Shown: positions 23,872-31,783 of the stretch, piece by piece
Layout of the letters: each line of letters opens with the position of its first letter
How positions within the stretch are numbered: position 1 is the stretch's first letter
From: Aquabacterium sp.
GTDB taxonomy: Bacteria; Pseudomonadota; Gammaproteobacteria; Burkholderiales; Burkholderiaceae_C
Reading direction: 5' to 3'
NCBI GenBank assembly: GCA_029865965.1
Contig: JARXAJ010000125.1
Location: forward strand, 1-38,377
DNA length: 38,377 bases
Translations under genes and position numbers: made by a program
The notes under the pieces: model-generated
Told to the model about the DNA's origin: nothing
What the model saw: the letters and a program-made list of their open reading frames with translations, nothing else
The model's database searches: none

Positions 23872-24861
23872 ATGCAGCAACGCCCCCTCGGCCGGTCCGG
23901 CCTGTCCACTGCCCCGCTGGTGTTCGGCGGCAATGTGTTTGGCTGGACGGCCAATGCCGCCACCAGCTTCAGCCTGCTCGACGCCTTCATCGACAGCGGC
24001 TTCAACCTGATCGACACCGCCGATGTCTACTCGCGCTGGGTACCGGGCCACACAGGCGGCGAATCGGAGACGCTGATCGGCCAATGGCTGGCCGCCAACC
24101 CGGCCAAGCGCGACTGCGTGCTGATCGCCACCAAGGTGGGCAAGCCCATGCCCACCATGCCCGGCGCGGCCGACGGGCGCGCCTGCAACCTCAGCCGTGG
24201 CTGGATCCGCACCGCAGTGCATGACAGCCTGCGCCGGCTGCAGACCGACCACATCGACCTGTACCAGAGCCACGACGACGATGGCGCCACGCCGCTAGAC
24301 GAGACGCTGGCCGCCTTTGCCGAGTTGATCGCCGAAGGCAAGCTGCGGGCCATCGGCGCCAGCAACTACAGCGCGCCGCGCCTGGCCGAGGCCCTGGCCA
24401 CCAGCGCCCGCCTGGGCCTGCCGCGCTACGAGACCCTGCAGCCGCACTACAACCTGATGGACCGCGCGGTGTATGAGGCCGCGCTCGAGCCGCTGTGCCG
24501 CGCCGAGGGCCTGGGCGTGATCAACTTCTACGGCCTGGCCAAGGGCTTTCTCAGCGGCAAGTACCGCAGTGAGGCCGACCTGGGCAAGAGCCCGCGCGGT
24601 GGCGGCGTCAAGGGCTACCTGACCGGGCGCGGCCACGCGGTGCTGGCTGCGCTGGACATGCTGGCCCAGACCCACGCCAGCACGCCGGCCCAGGTGGCGC
24701 TGGCCTGGCAGATCGCCCGGCAGGGGCTGACCGCGCCGATCGTCAGCGCCACCAGCACGGCGCAGTGGGCCGAACTGGCCGGCGCAGCGCGGCTGGCGCT
24801 GTCAGCGGCCGACATCGCCCAGCTCAATGCCGCCAGCGCCGAAACCGGCGCCACGGCCTGA
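23872..24861 (+). CDS. Aldo/keto reductase
   Basis: 329 residues from ATG 23872 (MQQRPLGRSGLSTAPLVFGG). NADPH-dependent oxidoreductase with (beta/alpha)8 barrel. The catalytic tetrad is visible: Asp and Tyr in FNLIDTADVYSRW, Lys in CVLIATKVGKP, and His in LYQSHDDDGATPLDETLA. Other family landmarks are IRTAVHDSLRRLQTDHIDLY, KLRAIGASNYSA and the cofactor loop APIVSATSTAQWAELAGAA. It resembles the group of YajO-like reductases of Burkholderiales. Substrate unknown, probably an aldehyde or sugar-derived carbonyl. The DUF1499 gene starts 2 bp after its stop, so both are probably translated from one message. Confidence 0.92.
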   Translation: MQQRPLGRSGLSTAPLVFGGNVFGWTANAATSFSLLDAFIDSGFNLIDTADVYSRWVPGHTGGESETLIGQWLAANPAKRDCVLIATKVGKPMPTMPGAADGRACNLSRGWIRTAVHDSLRRLQTDHIDLYQSHDDDGATPLDETLAAFAELIAEGKLRAIGASNYSAPRLAEALATSARLGLPRYETLQPHYNLMDRAVYEAALEPLCRAEGLGVINFYGLAKGFLSGKYRSEADLGKSPRGGGVKGYLTGRGHAVLAALDMLAQTHASTPAQVALAWQIARQGLTAPIVSATSTAQWAELAGAARLALSAADIAQLNAASAETGATA

Positions 24862-24863
24862 GC

Positions 24864-25349
24864 ATGGCTGGCAGGTGGCGCATGGCAGCAACCGTGGTGG
24901 TGGCGATGCTGGTGGTGGCGCTGGGCGCCGGCCAGGCGGGCTTGCTGGCGGGCAACCCGCCGGCTGACCTGGGTGTGACGGGCGGCAAGCTGAAGGCGCC
25001 ATCGACCACGCCCAACAGTGTGTCCAGCCAGGCCGGGCTGTGGGCCGGCCACCCGCAGCAGGTGATGTCAGGGATTGCGCCGCTGCCGCTGCGCGGCACG
25101 CCGGCCGAGGCCATCACCCGGCTGCGCGCGGTGGTGCAGGCCATGCCCGGTGCCGAGGTGGTGACGCAGCGCGACGACTACCTGTATGTGCGCTTCAGCA
25201 CGCGCTGGCTGGGCTTCGTCGATGATGCCGAGTTCTGGGCCGACCCTGCGCGGCAGGTGATCCAGGTGCGGTCGGCGTCAAGGCTGGGCGCCAGTGACCT
25301 GGGGCTGAACCGCACGCGCATCGAGCGCATCCGCACTGCGCTGCAGTGA
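24864..25349 (+). CDS. DUF1499 family protein
   Basis: 161 residues from ATG 24864 (MAGRWRMAATVVVAMLVVAL); the second Met at 24882 (MAATVVVAMLV) is an alternative. An N-terminal hydrophobic segment marks it as secreted or membrane-anchored. The DUF1499 domain follows: KAPSTTPNSVSSQAGLW, VVTQRDDYLYVRFSTRWLGF, VDDAEFWADPARQVIQVRSA, ASRLGASDLGLNRTRIERIR. Function of the family is unknown. It is tightly linked to the aldo/keto reductase (stop TGA 24859-24861, 2-bp gap). Confidence 0.88.
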   Translation: MAGRWRMAATVVVAMLVVALGAGQAGLLAGNPPADLGVTGGKLKAPSTTPNSVSSQAGLWAGHPQQVMSGIAPLPLRGTPAEAITRLRAVVQAMPGAEVVTQRDDYLYVRFSTRWLGFVDDAEFWADPARQVIQVRSASRLGASDLGLNRTRIERIRTALQ

Positions 25350-25612
25350 TCAGCGCAGCGCCGGCCGGCTGGCCCCACCTGGGGCCGGACCGCCCGCAGC
25401 TGCGCTGGCTCCGCAGGCGCGCCGATGTTGATTGCCGGTGCGAAGCACGTGATGCTGATCGGGCGTGACGGCCTGCGCCAACAGGCCATGGGGCGGGCGA
25501 TAAAGTTTCTGCAGCAGGCCGGGCACTGAGTCTGGCAGCGTATCCGGGCAGAAAGGGGAGACCGCACTGGCGGAGTTGCGTGAGCGTCTGCCCTGCCCCG
25601 CCCCGTCAACCT
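25350..25612. other. Intergenic 263 bp with a 34-codon open frame of unclear meaning
   Basis: No recognised gene. One short frame, ATG 25425 to TGA 25529, reads MLIAGAKHVMLIGRDG followed by LRQQAMGRAIKFLQQAGH. It has an amphipathic look but no ribosome-binding site and no family I recognise, so it may be a remnant or chance. No terminator with a T-run is visible. Confidence 0.35.
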
Positions 25613-26702
25613 TCAATAGCGCCTGGTGAAGCGCTCGTTCGCTGCGCCCACGCAAGGCCACTGAACCAGCGCGGCGCCGTTGTTGCCGTTGGCGCCCGCC
25701 ACGTTCAGGCACTGGCCCGAATGCTGAAACACGATGCGCTCGCCTTCCAGGCGCACACGCTGGTTGGCGCCGCCCCAGCAAGGCCACTGCACCACCCGCG
25801 CGCCCTGTTGCTGGGAAGCACCTTCCACTTCAAGGCACATGCCAGTGTGGGTGACACGCAGCGTGTCGCCCACTTGGCGCAGCAGTTGGTTGCCCCGGAA
25901 CACGTCGATCGCGCAGTCGAATTGGCTGAACGCGGCGCCAGCGGCCTGCCACTTGCCGGCCACGTCAACGCACTTGCCAGAGTGCTGTGCCACCAGCGCA
26001 AACTTGGTCTCCTTCTGGCGCCAGCCAAACCAGGCGGCAATGGGGCGGTGGTCTGACAACGGCCGGCCAGCGCTGTCAAGGAAGTTGCGGTCTTCGTTGG
26101 AATAACCTTCCATCCACAGGTCAAGGTCCAGGCCGCCACGGTAGAAGATCTTGTCCACCACCTCGCATTCGTTGGTCTCTGAACCCTTGGCGCACACGTT
26201 GTCGGGGCCCTCAGCGGGCGCGACGTAGCCACGCACCGCTTGCACGAAGGTGTCTCGCAGGCCCGTCATGCCCAGGAATTCGCGGATGTTTTCGCCGGCG
26301 CGGGTGTAGCGCATGTTGGTGTCGCCAGCCACGATGACGGCGTTGCCTGGCGAGCGCCAGTTGATGAATTCGGCCAGTTGCTGCATGTTGTCGCGCCGCA
26401 CGGCGATGTCGTTACCGCTAGAGCCGGCCTGGGTGTGCAGGTTGTACATGTCCACATAGGCGCCCTGGCCCACCATCAGGCGCTGGAACGTGAAGCCCTT
26501 GGGTGTCAGGCAGGTGTCGCCCCTGCAGCGGCGCCACATTGACCACGTCAAAGCGCAGCAGGCGACGCCCCATTTCCGGCGTGGTGTTCGCAGGGTTCTG
26601 GTTCGATGGCCTGAAGATGCCTGGCGAGAACGGCAGCATGCCCAGCAGTTGCCAGCCGGGTACCAGGGTGCCCCCCGCATCGCGTGCGTTGTTGCACAGC
26701 GC
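25613..26702 (-). pseudogene. Broken EEP-fold nuclease/phosphatase with ricin-type lectin domain
   Basis: The C-terminal part is a sound reading frame: CLTPKGFTFQRLMVGQGAYV, VDMYNLHTQAGSSGND, VIVAGDTNMRYTRAG (the DTN metal/phosphate strand of the EEP superfamily), VVDKIFYRGGLD and the catalytic DHRPIAAWF. After that comes a ricin B-type beta-trefoil domain with the repeats QWPCWGGANQRVRLEG and QWPCVGAANERFTRRY. Upstream the frame breaks: PGWQLLGMLPFSPGIFRPSN, RLLRFDVVNVAPLQ is in a second frame, and GDTCLTPKGF continues in the first, so a frameshift lies near 26520. The second frame is itself blocked by TGA at 26703-26705, and the first half of the EEP domain (with its N-terminal Asn/Glu residues and any signal peptide) is missing. 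Loss of function is inferred. Confidence 0.82.
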
Positions 26703-27064
26703 TCAGTGCGGCCGGCCACAATTCTTCTGGCGGGCTATTGGTGGCGCGGTCGACACCACACACACCATTGCGCGGCTACATAGGGGTGCAGCTCGGTTTG
26801 CGAAGACGAAGAACGTGACCTATTGCCCGCCTTGCGAAGCCCAGGGCCTACCGGGTGGGCGCAGCGGGCCAATAAGCACCCAGAAGGCATGGTCGGCTGA
26901 GCCCAAGCCCCGCCCAAGGGCCTTTTTGAAACTCGATACGCCATGAAGTCAACCGCCACAGGGAAGGGGTACCAGCCCCAGCATGTTCAGGGGTGCCCAA
27001 ATGGGCCCGTCGCCGCGCGTTGTCTCACGCGGTGTGGGCCCGCAGCGCCCGCTGAGGCCACGCC
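26703..27064. other. Intergenic region upstream of the wHTH regulator
   Basis: 362 bp with no coding frame I trust. Short AT-poor stretches include GAACGTGACC and TTTTTGAAACTCG but no clear -35/-10 pair. The promoter of the regulator and perhaps the lost 5' end of the EEP gene would be expected here. I see no terminator. Confidence 0.4.
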
Positions 27065-29131
27065 GTGTCAGCTGTGAACGCCATCCCCATCCCCACCACC
27101 GCCGACAGCGGAGCAGCGGATCAGGTCAATGTGTCGCTGAAAGGCACCGTGCGTTTTGCAGACTGCGAGCTGCACCTGCCCACGCGTGAATTCTGGCGCA
27201 ACGGACAGCGCCAGCCAGTGCGAAAGCGGGTGTTCGACCTGATGGCCTACCTCATGGCCTGCCGGCCGGGGGCTGCTGCGCACGCCGACATTGCACGCGC
27301 GGTGTGGGGGCGGCTGGATGTGCGTTCCACCGTCATTGCGCAAGCGGTGCTGCAGGCCCGCCGCGCCACCGGCGACCACCTCGAACAGCCGGCCTACTTT
27401 GTGTCGGTGCACGGTGTGGGTTACCGCTTCGCCGCTGCCTTGAAAACTGGCGTGTGCGATGCGCCTGTTGACGAACCCGCCGACACCGCCATCGCGGCGG
27501 TGCGCGACGCCGTGGAAGAAGCGCAAAGCGCGGTTGACCGCGATGACTACGACGCCGCGCTCTTTCTGAGCGATCGCGCCATCGCGTTGGCTGACCGTGC
27601 AGGCGCCAATGCGCTGAAGGCGCGTGCGCTGACGGTCGCCGCCCGCGCCGCCTTGTTCAAAGGCACCATGGATGCCGCCGCGCGCTATGCCTACCAGGCG
27701 CTGCGCCTGGCCGAGGCCGAGGACCACAAGGCCGCCGCGGCCAGCGCCCGCCTGCGCATTGCACAGGTGTTGCATGCAGGCGGCGACATGTATGGCGCGC
27801 TGCAGATGCTGGACGCCGTGCGCGTGCCGCCCGACGCACCTGACGCCGACCACCTGAAGCTGCGCGTGGCCTATCTCGCCTGCGACATCTGCGGCGACCT
27901 GAAACAGTTTGAACAAGCCCAGGTGTGGTTGAAACAGGCGCTGCTGTTGGCCCCGACTGTCCAGCCTGAACGGCGTGCCATTGCCGAGCGCATTGGCGCC
28001 ATCAACCAGCTGTTGAAAGAGGCCGAAGACGCGCAGACCCAGGCGGGCCGGCAGCAAAGGGCGCACCACTGCTGCGAGCAGGCCTTGCTGCAAAGCCAGC
28101 AAATGGCTGCCGACGTCAATGAGATTGGCGACGTCATGGACCGGATGTGCTGGCTGGGCAACCAGGCGCTGGCGCTGGTGGGCCTGGGGCGGCTTCAAGA
28201 GGCCTGGCCGTATGCCGAGCAGGTGCGCCGCCTGCTTGAGGAATGGCCCGCCAAGGGCAGCCCCTGGTACCTGACCCACCAAGACGAAGTGCGCCTGCTG
28301 TGGGCCCGCATGCTGCACAAGGCCGGGCGCACGCCCGAGGCGCTGGAGCAGATTGAACGGGGCACTGCCAGCGCTGCAGCCGCAGGCCGCCACGACCAGG
28401 CGCTGCGCTTTGCCACGCTGGCTGCCGAGGCCCATGAAGCTGCGGGGTGCTTTGAAGCCGCCTTGCAATGGCTGCGGCGCGCCAACGCCGCACAGCAGCA
28501 ACAACAGCAAGAGCGCGCCGCGCTCATGGCCATCGCCCACCAGGCCAGCAGAGACAACGAAACCCTGGGCCAAGACCTGCAGGCCACACGCGCCAAGCTG
28601 GTCAGCACCCAGGCGCAGGTGCAGCAGTTGACCGAAAAGCTGCAGGCGCTGGAGCGGCTGGTTTCGGCCCCTGCCGAGGGGCTGACCTCTGACGACCGTT
28701 TCATCAGCGCACTGCGGCAACGCCATGACAGCGCCGCGGCCCGCGACCTGCCCTGCCTGGTGGGGCTGGTGAAGATGCTGCCCGTGGCCGGGGCCGGCAC
28801 TGTGGCCGGCACTTTGGCGTTGCCTTCTGCGCTGCGACGGGCGGCAGCCGTTGTTCGCGAGCATGTGGGCGAACCCCGGTTGCCCGTTGCCGCCTGGGGC
28901 GACAGCGCCGTGGTGTTTCCGCTGGACGGCATGGGCGAGCGCCGCGCCCGCAGCGTCTGCACAGATTTGCAACAGCAGTTGCAAGCCCTGGTGGGTGCGG
29001 CGGCCCCCACCACCACTGCCACTTCAGCGGCAGCAACCTGCACCGTGCAGGTGGCGCCTTTCAGCATGGCGAACCCGGGTGGCTTCGAAGCGGATTTGAC
29101 GGCTTTGCGCGCAGCTGCGCTGTGCACCTGA
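27065..29131 (+). CDS. Large transcriptional regulator: OmpR-type wHTH, TPR-like helical region and GGDEF-like tail
   Basis: 688 residues from GTG 27065; the next in-frame GTG (27074, V-NAIPIPTTADSG) is an alternative, and no ATG is convincing. Residues about 28-130 are a winged helix-turn-helix of the Trans_reg_C type (DCELHLPTREFWRNGQRQP, DIARAVWGRLDVRSTVIAQA, YFVSVHGVGYRF). Residues about 145-470 are Ala/Leu-rich antiparallel helices with TPR-like spacing (YDAALFLSDRAIALADRAGA, ARYAYQALRLAEAEDHKAAA, GGDMYGALQMLDAVR). A coiled coil follows (TRAKLVSTQAQVQQLTEKLQ). The C-terminal 150 residues (LVGLVKMLPVAG, VAAWGDSAVVFPLDGMGERR, LQQQLQALVG) resemble a GGDEF fold in which the GGDEF signature is replaced by WGDSA, so probably no diguanylate cyclase activity. 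It lies between the EEP remnant and the hydrolase genes and may regulate the latter; that is inference. Confidence 0.8.
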   Translation: MSAVNAIPIPTTADSGAADQVNVSLKGTVRFADCELHLPTREFWRNGQRQPVRKRVFDLMAYLMACRPGAAAHADIARAVWGRLDVRSTVIAQAVLQARRATGDHLEQPAYFVSVHGVGYRFAAALKTGVCDAPVDEPADTAIAAVRDAVEEAQSAVDRDDYDAALFLSDRAIALADRAGANALKARALTVAARAALFKGTMDAAARYAYQALRLAEAEDHKAAAASARLRIAQVLHAGGDMYGALQMLDAVRVPPDAPDADHLKLRVAYLACDICGDLKQFEQAQVWLKQALLLAPTVQPERRAIAERIGAINQLLKEAEDAQTQAGRQQRAHHCCEQALLQSQQMAADVNEIGDVMDRMCWLGNQALALVGLGRLQEAWPYAEQVRRLLEEWPAKGSPWYLTHQDEVRLLWARMLHKAGRTPEALEQIERGTASAAAAGRHDQALRFATLAAEAHEAAGCFEAALQWLRRANAAQQQQQQERAALMAIAHQASRDNETLGQDLQATRAKLVSTQAQVQQLTEKLQALERLVSAPAEGLTSDDRFISALRQRHDSAAARDLPCLVGLVKMLPVAGAGTVAGTLALPSALRRAAAVVREHVGEPRLPVAAWGDSAVVFPLDGMGERRARSVCTDLQQQLQALVGAAAPTTTATSAAATCTVQVAPFSMANPGGFEADLTALRAAALCT

Positions 29132-29160
29132 CGCACCGCAGGCCCGGCCCCGCGCTTTTC

Positions 29161-31758
29161 TCAGCGGGCGGGCACACCGCCCCACTGCCCAAGTGCTTGC
29201 ACCCAGGCCTGGCCGTGGGTGGTCAGGCCTTCGGCGTTGAAGTGCACCCGGTCCCAGGTCAGGCCTGCTGCGAAGTAGCCATTGGTGTTGGGCCCTGCAA
29301 ACACACCCGGTGTGTTGGCCACCACCTGCGCTTGCGCGGCGTCTATGGCCTGTTTGCACACGGCCGTGGCGCTGGGCAGTTGCGACGCGGTGGCCACGCC
29401 CCAGGGCACGGGCCAGCCGGCTTCGTCGCGGCTGGCCTTGATCAGCGTGTTCAGCAGCGCAACATAAGCATCCGTCGACGTGCAGCGGTAGGCGTCGGTT
29501 TCACCCTGGTGCCACAGCACGGCCCGAAAGCCCCTCTGGCCCAGTGCCTGGATGGCCGACTTCAGGCGCGGGTACAGGCTGGCCGTGGGCTGCCATTGCG
29601 CCACCACGGTGCCGCCCACGCCCACCGCCACCACCGCCACCGGCAGCCCGGTGTCGGCAGCAAACCGGGTGCCAAAAGCCGGCCATGGTGAACCGCGCCC
29701 GCCATTGGCGTGCGGCTGCGGGTCGCGTGCCCATTGCCAGCCGCTGTAGGCCGCGGCCAGTGCCGATACACGGTCGTCGCCCGGTGTTTGTGCGGCGCTG
29801 CCCCAGTTGGCCGAATTTGACTGCCCGGCGATGATGAACACCTCGCCCACGCCCACCCGCTCCACGGCGGAGACCGGCAGGTTCACAGCCCCCCTCTGGC
29901 TGCGCACTTCCAGGTCATACCAGCCGCCGGCCACCGCCGGCACCACGCCGGCATAACGGCCGGTGTTGTCGACCGCCAATGGCGCCCATGCGGTGCTGGC
30001 CCCGGCATAACCCGCGCGCGCCACCAACCGCGCCTGCACCTGGTCGGCGCCAGGTGCGGTGCCGCGCACGGCCACGTCGGTGGTGGTGCCGGTGCGTTGA
30101 ATGACTTGCCGCGCCTGCGGGCTGCGCACTTCAAAAGCGGCTGCGCTGGCGCTCAGGCGCACATGGTCCACGTCCACGTAGCTCTGGGGCCCGGGCTGGA
30201 GCGCACGCACGCGCACGCCCAGGGTCCGCCCTTCCAGGTTGTTGGGCGCTGTCCAGCGCAAAGCCACATCGGCAAACGAACCCGGGGCCGGTGCCGTGGG
30301 GGCTTGCGCCGTGGCCACAGTCTGGCCATCGGCCGTCAGTTCCAGGCCCAGGCCGGCAGGGGTGTGCGGCCTGGTTCGGCCGCCGCTGGCCACGGTCAAG
30401 GTGTAGGTGGCGCCGGCCACCACCTTGGCGGTGGTGGTCTGCTGCAATGCGGGTGGCGCGTTGCCCCCAAGGTAGGCCACCTGCCGCCCGTCCAGGCTGC
30501 CCAGGCGCGTGTTGCCGGCCAGCGCGGCATACCAGCTGGCGTCAGGGTGGTAACTGCCGGTGCCGCCTTGCCAGCCAGGTGGGGGCTGGATGCGCAGCGC
30601 ACCGCGGGCCAGAGCGGGCGCTTCGAAACTGGCGTTGTCCAGGCCCACCTGCCACTGCGTTGCCGATTCGGCGTCCAGGCGCACGTTGTCGATGTCGACA
30701 TAGCCATTGGCAGCGGGCTTGATGGCGCTGAAGCGCACGCCCAGCAACTGCCCGGTGGCCGATGCCGGGGCCAGCCACGACAGCACAACATCGGCAAACC
30801 CACCCGCCAGCGGCGGTGCCGCCACCGCGCGGCGGGCCACCACCACGCCGTCGGCCAGCAGTTCCATCTGCAGCCCGGCAAACACGTCGGTGTTGGTGCG
30901 CCCACCCAGCCCCGCGCGCAGGGTGTAGGTGGTGCCGGCAACGACGGGCTCGGGCGTGCGCTGCTCCAGCGGCTGGGGCGCCAGCCCCCACAGGTAAGCC
31001 ACATGGGGGCCGGCCATGGTTGGCGCTGCGCCCTGCTGCGCCAGGTTTCTGTAGAAGGCCGCGCTGGGGTGGTAGAAGCCCGAGCCGCCCTGCCAGCCTA
31101 CCGGCGGTGCCTGCACCACAGCGCCTTCGTTTTGCGGCTGCGCCTCGAAGCTGCCATTGACCAGGCCCGCCACCAGGCGCACATGGTCCACGTCGACGTA
31201 ACTCGTGAAACGCGGATTGACAGCGCGAACCTGCACCGTGATGAGCCCGCCGGCGGTGGCCTCGGTGCCCGTCCAGGCCAGCGACACGTCGGCGAAGGTG
31301 CCCGGTGCCGGCGGTGCGTCCACAGTGCGCGTGGCCACCACCGCGCCATTGACCAGCAGGTCCAGGCCAGCGCCGGCGTAGGGGTCGTCGGTGCTGCGGC
31401 CGCCAAGCGCCACCGTCAGCGTGTAGGTGCGCCCGGCTTCCACCTTCAGGGTGGTGGTCTGCTGCAGGGGCGCTGGGCGCTGGTCCCACAGAAAGGCCAC
31501 GCGGGGCCCAGCCATCGTGCCGATGGTGTTTTTGCCTTGCAGGCTGGCGTAAAAGCGGGCGGACGGGTTGTAGGTGCCCGAGCCGCCGGTCCACCCATTG
31601 GGCGGCGCCCAGCGGATGTCGTTGTCGGCCAGCGCCGGGGCTTCAAAGTTGGCATTGGTGAGGGCCGGTGCGGCTTGCACGACGGCGGACGAAAGAGCCA
31701 GCAACAGGGGCGTCAGCACCGGCTGCAGGCGGTGGAACAGGTGTTGATGCATGTCCAT
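29161..31758 (-). CDS. Secreted SASA-type carbohydrate esterase with three tandem jelly-roll modules
   Basis: 865 residues from ATG 31758 (MDMHQHLFHRLQPVLTPLLL). A signal peptide is followed by three homologous modules of about 165 residues (starting near 33, 200 and 370), each with a FEAPAL or FEAQPQ opening, then PPxGWxGGxGxYxPxAxxY, GGRT and VDVDHVRL or VDIDNVRL, i.e. DUF642/CBM-like jelly rolls. An Ig-like stretch (FEVRSPQARQVIQRTGTTTD) leads to a C-terminal SASA/SGNH domain: catalytic Ser in FIIAGQSNSANWG (about residue 650), block II VGVGGTVVAQW, LWHQGETDAYR and the Asp/His pair WDRVHFNAEG. Family members remove acetyl groups from polysaccharides or sialic acids. It ends the GH operon, 25 bp after the GH39-like stop, and faces the regulator at 29131. 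It probably deacetylates the polymer attacked by the two hydrolases. Confidence 0.85.
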   Translation of the reverse strand: MDMHQHLFHRLQPVLTPLLLALSSAVVQAAPALTNANFEAPALADNDIRWAPPNGWTGGSGTYNPSARFYASLQGKNTIGTMAGPRVAFLWDQRPAPLQQTTTLKVEAGRTYTLTVALGGRSTDDPYAGAGLDLLVNGAVVATRTVDAPPAPGTFADVSLAWTGTEATAGGLITVQVRAVNPRFTSYVDVDHVRLVAGLVNGSFEAQPQNEGAVVQAPPVGWQGGSGFYHPSAAFYRNLAQQGAAPTMAGPHVAYLWGLAPQPLEQRTPEPVVAGTTYTLRAGLGGRTNTDVFAGLQMELLADGVVVARRAVAAPPLAGGFADVVLSWLAPASATGQLLGVRFSAIKPAANGYVDIDNVRLDAESATQWQVGLDNASFEAPALARGALRIQPPPGWQGGTGSYHPDASWYAALAGNTRLGSLDGRQVAYLGGNAPPALQQTTTAKVVAGATYTLTVASGGRTRPHTPAGLGLELTADGQTVATAQAPTAPAPGSFADVALRWTAPNNLEGRTLGVRVRALQPGPQSYVDVDHVRLSASAAAFEVRSPQARQVIQRTGTTTDVAVRGTAPGADQVQARLVARAGYAGASTAWAPLAVDNTGRYAGVVPAVAGGWYDLEVRSQRGAVNLPVSAVERVGVGEVFIIAGQSNSANWGSAAQTPGDDRVSALAAAYSGWQWARDPQPHANGGRGSPWPAFGTRFAADTGLPVAVVAVGVGGTVVAQWQPTASLYPRLKSAIQALGQRGFRAVLWHQGETDAYRCTSTDAYVALLNTLIKASRDEAGWPVPWGVATASQLPSATAVCKQAIDAAQAQVVANTPGVFAGPNTNGYFAAGLTWDRVHFNAEGLTTHGQAWVQALGQWGGVPAR

Positions 31759-31783
31759 GTGCAGGGTCTCATCGGTGTTGCGG

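Noticed and set aside
25425-25529. 34-codon frame as a small gene
   Set aside because: No ribosome-binding site, no homology I know and no partner; kept only as a note in the intergenic entry.
27068-28984. 638-codon minus-strand frame
   Set aside because: Antisense shadow of the wHTH regulator; Gln/His/Gly-rich low-complexity translation, no motif.
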